11,283 nucleotides of DNA from Candidatus Elusimicrobium euhamitermitis (GCA_031254225.1 JAIRUU010000067.1:1-11283); one strand, 5' to 3'. Counted from the stretch's first letter, positions 1 through 7,743 are shown. Notes: generated by a model not told the origin, from the letters alone. Made by a program: numbers and translations.

Positions 1-863
1 AACCCGCGCCCAAAGAACAAACGGCGCAGCCTGCCGCGCCAACGCCAACTCCAGCCGCGCCGCAGAGCACTCTCAAACAAAAACAGGAAAAGTGGCAGAA
101 GCAGCTTAACCTGCCGCCGCTGCGCGTCGCCGCGTCCGCCGATATAGGCAATTTTGACAGCCTGTTTTTCAAAGCGCAAAATGTGAAATTTAACACCGAT
201 ATCACTGGCCTTACCGTCATGCTTGACCAAACGCAGGGCAACATGAATTTTTCAACCGGAAGCGGGCAGATAAAAGATATTTACAGCCTCACTAATTCCA
301 ACGCGCTGGCGCGCGTGCTTTTTATGTCTGTCAGCGTGGTAAGCAAAGTTATTAACGCTTTGGATATTTTGGACGTTCTGTCCAGCCTTGTCCCCCAACC
401 GAAAACGGCGGAGCAACGACACTTGGACAAGGAAACCGCCGAAGCCGACGCCCTGCAGCCGCCCCAGCAGCTTAGCGGCAAGCTGGATTTTGACATTTTT
501 GCCACCGCGCTTGATTTTAAAAACGGCAAAAGCGAGATAAAACAAGGCTCTTTTGTGTCGGACTTAATGTCGTTTAAACTTAGCGGCAATATGGATTTTA
601 ACTCCCGCGCGATTGACATGACGGTTAACGCCGCCCCGGGCAATCATCCGGAAAACGGGAATATGCCGCTTACCATAAAAATCGGCGGAACGATAGACGA
701 CCCGAAAGGCAGCATGAGTATGCTTTCCACTTTCGCGTCTTTAATCACGGGCACTGTTTTCAATAATCCGGCTATGAAAGCTTTAAAAGCCGGTGCGATA
801 AGCGTAATCCCAAGCGCCGGCGCGGCAAACAATACCCCTCCGGCCGCAGCAGCCCGGCAGTAA
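1..863 (+). CDS. AsmA-like envelope protein, C-terminal part (5' truncated by window edge)
   Basis: The reading frame is open from base 3 to the TAA at 861-863, giving 286 residues with no start, so the gene begins upstream; the GTG at 183 is internal. The visible part opens with a Pro/Ala/Gln-rich linker (about residues 1-35), then a basic stretch. The rest is rich in beta-strand repeats typical of the AsmA C-terminal region: GKLDFDIFATALDFKNG, then a segment with SGNMDFNSRAIDMTVNA, then LTIKIGGTIDDPKGSM. The tail is Ala-rich and low complexity. AsmA/TamB/YhdP-type proteins are anchored in the inner membrane, span the periplasm and help move lipids to, or assemble, the outer membrane. The family call rests on pattern recognition of the C-terminal domain only. 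The protein could belong to a related DUF with the same fold. A hairpin follows the stop. Confidence 0.72.
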   Translation, partial: PAPKEQTAQPAAPTPTPAAPQSTLKQKQEKWQKQLNLPPLRVAASADIGNFDSLFFKAQNVKFNTDITGLTVMLDQTQGNMNFSTGSGQIKDIYSLTNSNALARVLFMSVSVVSKVINALDILDVLSSLVPQPKTAEQRHLDKETAEADALQPPQQLSGKLDFDIFATALDFKNGKSEIKQGSFVSDLMSFKLSGNMDFNSRAIDMTVNAAPGNHPENGNMPLTIKIGGTIDDPKGSMSMLSTFASLITGTVFNNPAMKALKAGAISVIPSAGAANNTPPAAAARQ

Positions 864-874
864 AACCCTTTATG

Positions 875-911
875 AATTATCCCCATGCCAAAACACGGTA
901 TGGGGATAATT
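875..911 (+). terminator. Hairpin after the AsmA-like gene, probable terminator
   Basis: The 15-nt arm at 875-889 (AATTATCCCCATGCC) pairs with 897-911 (GGTATGGGGATAATT) around the 7-nt loop AAAACAC, with one G-U pair. It starts 12 nt after the stop codon. Only a short T tract follows (911-912, then GC), so it is a strong hairpin but a weak classical rho-independent terminator. The AT-rich flanks could allow function in both directions. Confidence 0.55.
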
Positions 912-940
912 TGCTAATATATAACATATACATTTATACG
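911..940 (+). promoter_or_regulatory. Candidate promoter for the yacL-ispF-cysS-add operon
   Basis: TTGCTA (911-916) and TATACG (935-940) lie 18 nt apart in the very AT-rich stretch between the hairpin and yacL. Other AT-rich hexamers nearby fit almost as well, so the exact position is uncertain. What is supported is that the operon needs a promoter in the 912-986 interval. Confidence 0.3.
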
Positions 941-986
941 GATTTTTTAAATATTTATTTTAAAAGTGTGTATACATACCCTGGAC

Positions 987-992
987 AGGAGG
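987..992 (+). promoter_or_regulatory. Shine-Dalgarno AGGAGG fixing the yacL start
   Basis: A perfect AGGAGG ends 6 nt before the ATG at 999. The in-frame ATG at 966 has no such site, so 999 is preferred. Confidence 0.85.
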
Positions 993-998
993 TTCAAT

Positions 999-1946
999 AT
1001 GTCTCTTTGGCTGTATCGTTTATCGGCTTTTGTAGCTTTCCCTTTTTTAACTTACAATTTCATTTTGCAGGATAGAAAAGGTTTTGCCGCCGGGCTTGCC
1101 TGCGCGGTAATTTTAATTTTTGCGGAAATGGTGTTCAAAAAACTGCGGCTCATTAAAATAATGATAGCGTTGTTCGGCGGCATAATGGGCTATTTTGTTT
1201 ACGCTTTTTTTGACCACGTGGCCATAAGAACAAATTTTGTGGACGTGGTGGATTGGTGGACAAAATATAATATTTACGTGCAGTTTTTCTGGGTGCTCGT
1301 CGGCGCGGTAATAAGCGTAATAAAATCGCGCGATTTGGAAGGCCTTAGCAAAGTGGGCAATCATTTAAAAGTGCTGGACATTACTTCATTCATAGACGGC
1401 CGCGTTATTGATTTAATAGACACAAAATTCCTTTCCGGCGCGCTGGTTTTTCCTAAATTCGTGCTTAACGAACTGGAAGTTTTATCCAACTCCAAAGATC
1501 CTCTGGAACGCGCAAAAGGCAGAAGAGGGCTTGACGTAGTGGCCAGGTTGCAGGAACAGCGGGACGTGCCGATACGCGTGACAAACAAAGAAATTGAAGC
1601 GCCCACGCCGGAAGAGAAAGTAGTAAAACTCGCCCAGAATTTAAAAGGCGAAGTTGTTACGCTGGATTTTAACGTAAACAAAATAGGCGCTATTTACGAC
1701 GTAGTGGTTTTAAATATCAGCGACCTGGCTACCGCGCTCAAACCCGTCGTTCTGCCAGGCGAAACCATGTCTCTGTTCATCATGAAAGACGGCAAAGAGA
1801 AAGAGCAGGGCGTGGGTTACCTTGACGACGGCACCATGGTAGTGGTTGAAGAAGGAAGAAAGCACGTCGGCAAAAGGGTAGAGGTAGCCGTCTACTCAAT
1901 TTTACAAACCTCCGCCGGAAGAATGATTTTTGCAAAGGTTAAATAA
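999..1946 (+). CDS. yacL: YacL-type membrane PIN/TRAM domain protein
   Basis: The protein has 315 residues. Four hydrophobic segments (about residues 8-24, 29-46, 53-71 and 90-108) are followed by a cytoplasmic PIN nuclease-like domain (about 123-240) and a C-terminal TRAM RNA-binding domain (about 250-315). Acidic residues expected of the PIN metal site are visible: D127 in VLDITS, D133 in FIDGR, E158/E160 in LNELE and D223 in VTLDFN. The RAKGRRGLD segment (171-179) is typical of the family. Bacillus YacL has the same TM-PIN-TRAM order and sits upstream of ispD-ispF, which supports the call because ispF follows here. The molecular role of YacL is poorly defined; an RNA-processing or RNA-binding function is inferred from the domains. 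It is probably the first gene of the operon, started at 999 because of the AGGAGG. Confidence 0.88.
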   Translation: MSLWLYRLSAFVAFPFLTYNFILQDRKGFAAGLACAVILIFAEMVFKKLRLIKIMIALFGGIMGYFVYAFFDHVAIRTNFVDVVDWWTKYNIYVQFFWVLVGAVISVIKSRDLEGLSKVGNHLKVLDITSFIDGRVIDLIDTKFLSGALVFPKFVLNELEVLSNSKDPLERAKGRRGLDVVARLQEQRDVPIRVTNKEIEAPTPEEKVVKLAQNLKGEVVTLDFNVNKIGAIYDVVVLNISDLATALKPVVLPGETMSLFIMKDGKEKEQGVGYLDDGTMVVVEEGRKHVGKRVEVAVYSILQTSAGRMIFAKVK

Positions 1947-1947
1947 A

Positions 1948-2442
1948 TTGGGCAAAGAGATAATTTACCGCACCGGCTTTGGTTTTGATTTGCACCGTTT
2001 TGAAAAAGGGCGCAAACTTTTCATCGGCGGCGCGGAAATTAAGCATGACAAAGGTTTTGCGGGCCACAGCGACGGGGACATTGTCCTGCACGCAGTGTGC
2101 GACGCGGCTTTGGGCGCCGTCTGCGCGGGCGATTTGGGCGTTTATTTTCCGTCGGAAGATAAAAAAATTAAAGGCGTTTCAAGCGCGGTCATAGCAAAAC
2201 GCGTGGTTAAAATTTTGAAAGAAAAAAAAGCGCGCATCGTCCACATAGACGCCACTTTAATTACGGAAAGCCCGAAGATGAAACCGCATTACGCGGCAGT
2301 GCGGAAAAGCATGGACAATATTTTCGGCGCCGGATTTGATAATATAAGTTTCAAATCCAAAAGCCACGAAGGAATAGGCGAAATAGGCCGCGGCGAAGCC
2401 GCAATGTGCCAATGCGCCGTAACAGTACAACTTGAGAGGTAG
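1948..2442 (+). CDS. ispF: 2-C-methyl-D-erythritol 2,4-cyclodiphosphate synthase (IspF), TTG start
   Basis: The enzyme converts 4-diphosphocytidyl-2-C-methylerythritol 2-phosphate to the cyclodiphosphate plus CMP in the MEP isoprenoid pathway, normally as a cytoplasmic trimer. From a TTG at 1948 the product has 164 residues, near the usual 155-160. The metal ligands are visible as D14 and H16 in GFGFDLHRF and H48 in IVLHAVCDA. AGHSDGD (38-44), SPKMKPH and the C-terminal IGRGEAAMCQCAV are also family motifs. I prefer TTG 1948 to the in-frame TTG at 1930. It starts one base after the yacL stop, and AAAGG at 1934-1938 lies 9 nt upstream, overlapping the end of yacL. No ATG is available in the right region. 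Translational coupling to yacL is likely. Confidence 0.93.
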   Translation: MGKEIIYRTGFGFDLHRFEKGRKLFIGGAEIKHDKGFAGHSDGDIVLHAVCDAALGAVCAGDLGVYFPSEDKKIKGVSSAVIAKRVVKILKEKKARIVHIDATLITESPKMKPHYAAVRKSMDNIFGAGFDNISFKSKSHEGIGEIGRGEAAMCQCAVTVQLER

Positions 2443-2451
2443 ACATTTAAT

Positions 2452-2964
2452 ATGAGAAAGCTTTCAGTAATTTTACCCGCGGTAATTCTTATGGCCGCCT
2501 GCACGTCAAGCAAAACAAATGTAACGGGCAAATCCGGCATTGATTATGAAAGTTACAGAAAAGCGGCAATGATGGACGGCGCCGCAGCACCTTTGCAGAT
2601 TGACGGCTCGGACGATTTTACGGGCGAAAGCCGCTTCAACTCCAAAAGCGCGTACGGGGACGCGGTAATTACCGTGGGCGCAAAAAAATTCTCGCTGGGA
2701 CGCGCGGCGGGCAATAAAGAAATGGGCGTGTTCCAAGCCAGCATTGACAAGGCTTACAGGACGGCCAAAAAAACTTATAATCCGGCCGGTTTTACTTACG
2801 CCATGTCGCCCGCGGGCGCGGTTAACCCGCTCTCAGACATGGAAGTGCAGTGCATTTTAAGCCAGGACAGCGCGGATAACGTCGGCCAGAAAACTTGCGA
2901 TTTGTTTTTTAAATCTCTGAAGACCGAATACGCCGTTGCTACGGGTACAGATGCAGCTTTATAA
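2452..2964 (+). CDS. Small predicted lipoprotein of unknown function
   Basis: The protein has 170 residues and matches no family I recognise. It starts with a classic lipoprotein signal: MRK, a hydrophobic core and LMAAC, with the lipidated Cys at position 17 followed by a Ser/Thr/Lys-rich tether. Bacterial lipoproteins of this form are cleaved by signal peptidase II and anchored to the inner or outer membrane. The body is mixed polar, with two more Cys (in VQCILS and KTCDLF, about 15 residues apart) that could form a disulfide outside the cytoplasm. GAGAGG at 2434-2439 is 12 nt upstream, rather far. The gene lies 9 nt after ispF, and its last 14 nt overlap the cysS start, so it is an integral operon member. 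Function cannot be inferred from context, since both neighbours are cytoplasmic enzymes. Confidence 0.8.
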   Translation: MRKLSVILPAVILMAACTSSKTNVTGKSGIDYESYRKAAMMDGAAAPLQIDGSDDFTGESRFNSKSAYGDAVITVGAKKFSLGRAAGNKEMGVFQASIDKAYRTAKKTYNPAGFTYAMSPAGAVNPLSDMEVQCILSQDSADNVGQKTCDLFFKSLKTEYAVATGTDAAL

Positions 2965-4324
2965 CACTCTTGCAAAAAAGAAACAAAATTTTACGCCGCT
3001 GGACACGGGCGGTGTAACGCTCTACGCCTGCGGGCCTACCGTCTACAATTACGCGCATATCGGCAACCTGCGCACTTATATTTTTGAAGATTTGTTTGTC
3101 CGCGTTTTGCGTACGGAATTTCCCGTCAGGCACGTGATGAATATTACCGACGTCGGCCACCTCACTTCGGACGCGGACGAAGGCGAGGACAAAATGGAAT
3201 TGGGCGCCGCGAGAGAGGGCAAAAGCGCGTGGGACATAGCCAAATTTTACGAGAAAAAATTTTTTGAAGATTTTGATTCCTTAAACTGTACCCGTCCCGT
3301 CATCATCTGCCGCGCTACCGAACATATCAAAGAAATGCTGGCCCTTGTAAAAACGCTTGAAGAAAAAGGGTACACTTACCGTACGTCTGACGGAATTTAC
3401 TACGACACCTCTAAATTTCCCGCTTACGCGGGCCTTGCGGGCGCGGCGCATATAACGGGCCTTAAAAGCGGCGCGCGCGTTGAGTTTAATGACGAAAAGA
3501 AAAATCCGTCTGATTTCGCGCTGTGGAAATTTTCGCCCAAAACGCAAAAAAGACAAATGGAGTGGGACAGCCCTTGGGGCATGGGTTTCCCGGGCTGGCA
3601 CATAGAATGCTCGGCCATGGCGATGAAATATCTGGGACCGACTATAGACATTCACTGCGGCGGCGTGGACCATATCGCCGTACACCACACAAATGAAATA
3701 GCGCAGAGCGAAGCCGCCACCGGCAAACAATACGTCCGTTACTGGGTGCACGGGGAATTCCTGGTGCTGCGCGCGGGAAAAATGTCAAAATCCGCCGGAA
3801 CGTTTTTAACTTTGGACGCGCTTAAAGCGCAGGGTTACAGCCCGCTTGATTACCGTTATTTGTGTCTTACCGCGCATTACAGGACGCAGCTTGAATTTAC
3901 TTTTGAAAGCCTGGATTACGCAAGAACAAGTTTGCGCGGTCTGGCGGAGCGCGTCAGGAATTTACAAAATAACGCGGTTGACAAAACCGCGCTTGCCATG
4001 CTTAAAGAAAATTTTTTGGCCGCGCTGCGGGATGATTTAAACGCGCCAAAAGCGCTGGCCCTTGTCTGGGAAACGCTTAAAGAAAATATTTCGGACGGCA
4101 CAAAAAAAGAATTTATTAAATTTGCGGATACTGTTTTTGCGCTTGATTTGTTTAAAACCGAAACTCTGCAAATTCCCCGTGAAGCGCAAACGCTTCTTGA
4201 CGCGCGCGCCGCGGCGAGGAAGAATAAAGATTTCAAAAAATCCGACGAGCTGCGGGATGAAATCTCCGCGCTGGGCTTCATAGTCAAAGACACTCCGCAG
4301 GGCCAGAAATTAGAGGTCAAATAA
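2951..4324 (+). CDS. cysS: Cysteinyl-tRNA synthetase (CysRS)
   Basis: CysRS charges tRNA-Cys with cysteine in the cytoplasm using ATP. The product is 457 residues, close to the 461 of E. coli CysRS. The class I signatures are present: HIGN at 36-39 in YAHIGNLRTY, and KMSKS at 277-281. The four zinc ligands that select cysteine align as C27 (YACGPT), C220 (HIECSAM), H245 and E249 (HHTNEIAQSE); the last three have the same spacing as in E. coli. The C-terminal part carries the usual DALR-type helices and a final lysine-rich segment with DELRDEI. I chose ATG 2951 because MQLYNTLAKKK matches the family N-terminus. The in-frame TTG at 2936 would only add residues overlapping the lipoprotein gene. 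It overlaps the lipoprotein gene by 14 nt and add by 1 nt (TAATG). Confidence 0.96.
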   Translation: MQLYNTLAKKKQNFTPLDTGGVTLYACGPTVYNYAHIGNLRTYIFEDLFVRVLRTEFPVRHVMNITDVGHLTSDADEGEDKMELGAAREGKSAWDIAKFYEKKFFEDFDSLNCTRPVIICRATEHIKEMLALVKTLEEKGYTYRTSDGIYYDTSKFPAYAGLAGAAHITGLKSGARVEFNDEKKNPSDFALWKFSPKTQKRQMEWDSPWGMGFPGWHIECSAMAMKYLGPTIDIHCGGVDHIAVHHTNEIAQSEAATGKQYVRYWVHGEFLVLRAGKMSKSAGTFLTLDALKAQGYSPLDYRYLCLTAHYRTQLEFTFESLDYARTSLRGLAERVRNLQNNAVDKTALAMLKENFLAALRDDLNAPKALALVWETLKENISDGTKKEFIKFADTVFALDLFKTETLQIPREAQTLLDARAAARKNKDFKKSDELRDEISALGFIVKDTPQGQKLEVK

Positions 4325-5535
4325 TGAAAATACCTCTGGAGTTCATTAAAAAAATCCCTAAAACGGATTTGCATTTGCACTTGGACGGCTCTCTGCGCTT
4401 ATCCACGTTAATAGAACTTGCAAAAAAAGACAATATTTCTCTGCCGGCTTATACGGAAGACGGCCTTCGCAAAAAAGTTTTTAAACCAAAATATTCAAAC
4501 CTGGGCGAATATCTGAAAGCGTTTAATTACACAACTCTCGTTATGCAAAACAGGCAAAATCTTGAACGCATAGCTTATGAACTGGCGCAGGATAATATTA
4601 AAGAGGGAGTGCGTTATATTGAAGTGCGTTTTGCGCCGCAGCTGCACACCGCGCCCGCCCTCGGCGCCGAGGACGCGCTGCGCGCCGTCTCAAAAGGCCT
4701 TAAAAAAGCGGCCGATGAATTTAATAAAACCATTGCCGTGAAAAACAACGCGGATATTTCTTTTTACTTCGGTATAATAGCCTGCGCCATGAGAAGTTTT
4801 AATGAAAATATGTCTCCGTATTACCGCAGGCTGATTAATGTTCTGTCCCACGCGGAAAAACCGGAAATTTTTGCCGCAGCGTCAATGGAGCTTGCGCGCG
4901 CCATAGTAAAACTTACGGCGGAAGAGAATCTGCCCATTGTCGGTTTTGATCTGGCCGGACAGGAGGAAGGTTTTCCGGCGGAAGACCACAAAAAAGCTTA
5001 CCAGCTTGTCCATAAAAATTTTATAAGAAAAACCGTCCATGCCGGCGAAGCTTACGGCCCTGAGTCAATTTTCCAGGCTATCACGGACTGCCACGCCAAC
5101 CGCATTGGCCACGGCACGTTTTTGTTTGCGGAAAATATGATAAAGGACAAAAGCATAAAAAATAAAAAGAAATATATAGAAGATTTGTCATCCTACATAG
5201 CGAGCGAGCGCATAGGCGTGGAAGTCTGCCTGACAAGCAATATGCAAACCAATCCAAAAATAAAATCAATAAAATCTCACCCCGTCAAAGAGATGATTAA
5301 GCGCGGCCTTTCCGTCACTTTATGCACGGACAACCGCCTGGTGTCAGACACAAATATAACAAAAGAATTGAAACTGCTGGCTGACAATATTGAACTTTCG
5401 GCCGAGGATTTCAGAAATATAGTTATAGCGGGTTTCAAAGGCTCGTTTTTTCCGGGCAGCTATAATGAAAGGCGCAAATTTATAAAAAGCGCCGTACAGC
5501 GTTATCTGGCGATGGAAAAAGAATTTTTTAAATAA
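4324..5535 (+). CDS. add: Adenosine deaminase
   Basis: The enzyme hydrolyses adenosine (or deoxyadenosine) to inosine and ammonia in purine salvage. The 403-residue protein keeps the zinc-dependent amidohydrolase site: H17 and H19 in TDLHLHLDGSL, H239 and the catalytic E242 in VHAGEAYGPESI, H263 in RIGHGTF and D336 in LCTDNRLVS. The residue after the zinc Asp is Asn (TDN rather than TDD), as in the branch of bacterial enzymes that carry TDNRL. A Lys-rich insertion at about residues 272-286 makes it longer than E. coli Add (333). The start codon overlaps the cysS stop by one base, with GAGG at 4314-4317 as ribosome site, so it is the last gene of this operon. Adenine or 6-aminofutalosine deaminase activity within the same family cannot be excluded by eye. 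Confidence 0.9.
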   Translation: MKIPLEFIKKIPKTDLHLHLDGSLRLSTLIELAKKDNISLPAYTEDGLRKKVFKPKYSNLGEYLKAFNYTTLVMQNRQNLERIAYELAQDNIKEGVRYIEVRFAPQLHTAPALGAEDALRAVSKGLKKAADEFNKTIAVKNNADISFYFGIIACAMRSFNENMSPYYRRLINVLSHAEKPEIFAAASMELARAIVKLTAEENLPIVGFDLAGQEEGFPAEDHKKAYQLVHKNFIRKTVHAGEAYGPESIFQAITDCHANRIGHGTFLFAENMIKDKSIKNKKKYIEDLSSYIASERIGVEVCLTSNMQTNPKIKSIKSHPVKEMIKRGLSVTLCTDNRLVSDTNITKELKLLADNIELSAEDFRNIVIAGFKGSFFPGSYNERRKFIKSAVQRYLAMEKEFFK

Positions 5536-5603
5536 AAACTCTGGTTTTTCTCGTCGCGCAATCTAATTAACTTGCATAATAAAAATGTATTCTGCGTATA
5601 TAC

Positions 5604-5632
5604 TTCCAATGCGCGTGCGGATTTTTTATACT
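5604..5632 (+). promoter_or_regulatory. Promoter of pilin gene 1, -10 TATACT six bases before the ATG
   Basis: TTCCAA (5604-5609) and TATACT (5627-5632) are separated by 17 nt. The block CGGATTTTTTATACTT (5618-5633) is identical in the second pilin promoter at 7758-7773, with ATGCG at matching positions further upstream. The -10 ends 6 nt before the ATG at 5639, so transcription should start at or next to the start codon and give a leaderless mRNA. Confidence 0.62.
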
Positions 5633-5638
5633 TTTTAT

Positions 5639-6139
5639 ATGTCCAAAACAACAAAAAATAAAGGTTTTACCCTCATAGAATTATTGGTTGTAGTCCTTAT
5701 TATAGGAATATTAGCCGCGGTCGCCGTACCGCAGTACAGAAGAACGGTTGAAAAAAGTTATTCCGCGGAAGCTTTTGTAAATCTTAAAGCCCTCACGAAC
5801 GCGGAAAAAATGTATATTCTTGCAACCGGCGCGCCTACTTCAAATCTTGACGACCTTGACGTGCAGATTACGGGAACCAAAATTGCCGCCAACACAATCC
5901 AAACAAAAACTTTTACTTATGATATAAGAAATTTAAACACCCAATCTCCTGGTTCGTTTGAAATAGTAGCTACGAGAAACTCATCAGCCCAGGACAAAAA
6001 ATATTATCTTTATAGACAATGGGGAGATTTTTTCGTATGCACTGCGCAAAACCAGGAGTCTATGGCCAACTGTTCAGTTTTTTGTACGCCGGGCGCGTGG
6101 GACAGCTCGCGTTCACGTTCTGACTGTAACGTAAGATAA
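5639..6139 (+). CDS. Type IV pilin-like protein (prepilin) 1
   Basis: This is a 166-residue prepilin. The leader MSKTTKNKG ends in Gly, followed by FTLIELLVVVLIIGILAAVA, with Glu at mature position 5: the type III signal cut and methylated by PilD-type prepilin peptidase. The hydrophobic helix continues into VPQYRRTVEKSY, as in PilE/PilA major-type pilins. The globular part has four Cys near the C-terminus (in FFVCTAQ, ANCSVFC and SDCNVR), suggesting a disulfide-closed D-region. Such proteins form type IV pili or type II secretion pseudopili in the envelope. An in-frame ATG at 5585 (and one at 5609) would add residues with no ribosome site across the promoter block, so 5639 is preferred. There is no Shine-Dalgarno. 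It stands alone, with its own promoter, and ends 24 nt from the convergent CLC gene with no clear terminator between. Confidence 0.87.
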   Translation: MSKTTKNKGFTLIELLVVVLIIGILAAVAVPQYRRTVEKSYSAEAFVNLKALTNAEKMYILATGAPTSNLDDLDVQITGTKIAANTIQTKTFTYDIRNLNTQSPGSFEIVATRNSSAQDKKYYLYRQWGDFFVCTAQNQESMANCSVFCTPGAWDSSRSRSDCNVR

Positions 6140-6163
6140 ATGCTCCACCGCTGCAGAGAGTGG

Positions 6164-7612
6164 TTATTTATCCTCGTCTTTAAAGTTAGGAAATAAATGC
6201 TTAAGTATTTTAAACAGCGGTTTCTTATCTTTTTCTTCCTCTAAAATTTTTTCAACTTTAGCGTTCATTGTCCGGCGGCGCGCCATTTCTTCCCGCGCGG
6301 GGTTTGGTATAAGATGCCGCGCAAGTTTCATAAATGACGCGCGGCGGCGCGGCATTTTTCTGCCGGTGTGCGGCGCGTCGGGCGTTACATCGCTGGTTTT
6401 ATCATAAGACACTTTTTGTTTGTGGAAGACGCTTCTCTGCCCGGTCATTAAAAAACTTATGACGCAGCATACCGTGGCGTACGGCGCGACCGCGGGGCCG
6501 AAAAGTTCTATAGCCATAATGCTCGCCGCAAGCGGCGCGTTTGTGCTGCCCGCCAAAACAGCGACCACGCCCAGCGCGGCCAGAGTTTTAGGGTCCACTT
6601 CCAAAAAACCCGAAAGCACCGCGCCCGCCTGTGAGCCTATAAAAAATATAGGAGTGACAATGCCGCCCACGCCGCCGGCGGAAAAAGTTATCGCCGTCGT
6701 AATCATTTTAAAAAGCGCGCCCAGCGGGTGGCTTACTTCGGAGCCGGTTAAAACGCCGTTTGTAGTGTCCATGCCGAGGCCGAGATACTCAGGCGACAGC
6801 AGCAGCCCTATCAAAGCCAAAACAAAACCGCCCAAAAACGCCCTCCAGAAATTAGAGGTTTTAAAAGAGATAAACCTGAAAACCACGCGGAAAAATTTCA
6901 TCAGCTCAATAAACAAAATTGACATGAGCCCGAAAAATACGCCCGCTATAAGTATTTTTATAAAAAATCCTTCGGTAAACACAGGTATGACCTGAATAGG
7001 GTGGTAAATATATGTTACGCCGAGCGCGTTTGTAATCTGGTAAGCCGTAATGCCCGCCACCAGCGCTGGAAACATAACTTCATAGAAAATGTAACCTACC
7101 CATAAAATTTCCAGCCCGAATATAGCGCCTGACACCGGCACGCCGAACACGCCCGCAAACCCAGCGCTCACGCCGCAAATCATAAGTTTCCTGCGGTCCT
7201 CCGGCGATAAATTCAAAATGCCAGAAAACGCGGAAGCAAGCCCGGCGCCAACGTCCGCGCACGGCGCTTCTTTACCCGCGGAGCCGCCGCCGGCTATTGT
7301 AAACACCGGCAGAAAAAACGCTTTTAGCGTTGATATCAAACTTATCCCGCGGTAGGAATTAATTTTATTTATAGCGGCGTCAGTGGAAAAATCAGTGTCA
7401 TTCTTCGCCACGCGGCGCGACAGAAGCCAGACAACCCACAAAACAAAAGGCAGCGCCGTAAAATAAAGAGGAAACCCGTTGGTCGCGCCCGCGGCCGCGT
7501 CAAGCAGCGTCAAAAACGCGGCGTCCGCCACGCCTACAATAACGCCTATGACCGTAGCCAGCACAAACCATCTTAAAATATTTAAAAACGTACCCTGCCG
7601 GATTTTTAACAT
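6164..7612 (-). CDS. CLC-family chloride channel/transporter
   Basis: A 482-residue integral membrane protein with about ten hydrophobic segments up to residue 390, then a basic, charged cytoplasmic tail of about 90 residues without CBS domains. CLC proteins pass chloride or exchange Cl- for H+. The GREGP-equivalent motif is GKEAP (113-117), with the gating glutamate E115. The third chloride motif is GIVTP (317-321) in SAGGVGGIVTP. The first motif (GSGIP in E. coli ClC-ec1) is degenerate here, around STDAAINKI (76-84). By eye, the internal proton glutamate E203 of ClC-ec1 falls on I169 (FGLEILW), and Tyr445 on F396 (GQRSVF). The protein fits an uncharacterised prokaryotic CLC branch with GGGSAGKE and ICGVSAGFA rather than the classical exchanger. 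The gene is the only minus-strand gene, monocistronic, and lacks a ribosome site. Confidence 0.9.
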   Translation of the reverse strand: MLKIRQGTFLNILRWFVLATVIGVIVGVADAAFLTLLDAAAGATNGFPLYFTALPFVLWVVWLLSRRVAKNDTDFSTDAAINKINSYRGISLISTLKAFFLPVFTIAGGGSAGKEAPCADVGAGLASAFSGILNLSPEDRRKLMICGVSAGFAGVFGVPVSGAIFGLEILWVGYIFYEVMFPALVAGITAYQITNALGVTYIYHPIQVIPVFTEGFFIKILIAGVFFGLMSILFIELMKFFRVVFRFISFKTSNFWRAFLGGFVLALIGLLLSPEYLGLGMDTTNGVLTGSEVSHPLGALFKMITTAITFSAGGVGGIVTPIFFIGSQAGAVLSGFLEVDPKTLAALGVVAVLAGSTNAPLAASIMAIELFGPAVAPYATVCCVISFLMTGQRSVFHKQKVSYDKTSDVTPDAPHTGRKMPRRRASFMKLARHLIPNPAREEMARRRTMNAKVEKILEEEKDKKPLFKILKHLFPNFKDEDK

Positions 7613-7618
7613 ATTTCT

Positions 7619-7624
7619 ATATTA
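7619..7624 (-). promoter_or_regulatory. Candidate -10 element of the CLC gene (TAATAT, 6 nt before ATG)
   Basis: On the minus strand TAATAT is followed by AGAAAT and the ATG at 7612. No purine-rich ribosome site is present and no good -35 is seen at 16-19 nt. The spacing is the same as for pilin 1 and the radical SAM gene, suggesting a leaderless transcript; on its own the hexamer is weak evidence in AT-rich DNA. Confidence 0.38.
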
Positions 7625-7743
7625 GCAAATTAGAATAACCGACGTATATCCGCGCCCTTAAAACGGATATTTAAAAAAATAACAGTAAATTATTATCCTT
7701 AATAGCTAATTCTATAGGCGGAAATAATATCTATTCTATTTTC

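Noticed and set aside
939..948. A third copy of the pilin promoter block (CGGATTTTTT before yacL)
   Set aside because: Only the first 10 bases match, TATACTT is missing, and the region is AT-rich, so chance is likely.
5322..5340. TDN instead of TDD in adenosine deaminase as a broken active site
   Set aside because: Other bacterial adenosine deaminases carry TDNRL at this place, and all zinc ligands and the catalytic Glu are intact.
5534..5549. AAAAAC-TCTG-GTTTTT hairpin after add, as a terminator
   Set aside because: The stem has one G-C pair and is otherwise A-T, and the T run is part of the stem. Too weak to list, although the add transcript must end near here.
6140..6163. A terminator between the convergent pilin 1 and CLC genes
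   Set aside because: Only a 4-bp CCAC/GTGG stem is present and there is no T tract on either strand.
6420..6995. A 191-codon plus-strand open frame opposite the CLC gene
   Set aside because: It is the antisense shadow of a clear CLC coding region, with no ribosome site and a composition typical of a reversed membrane-protein gene.
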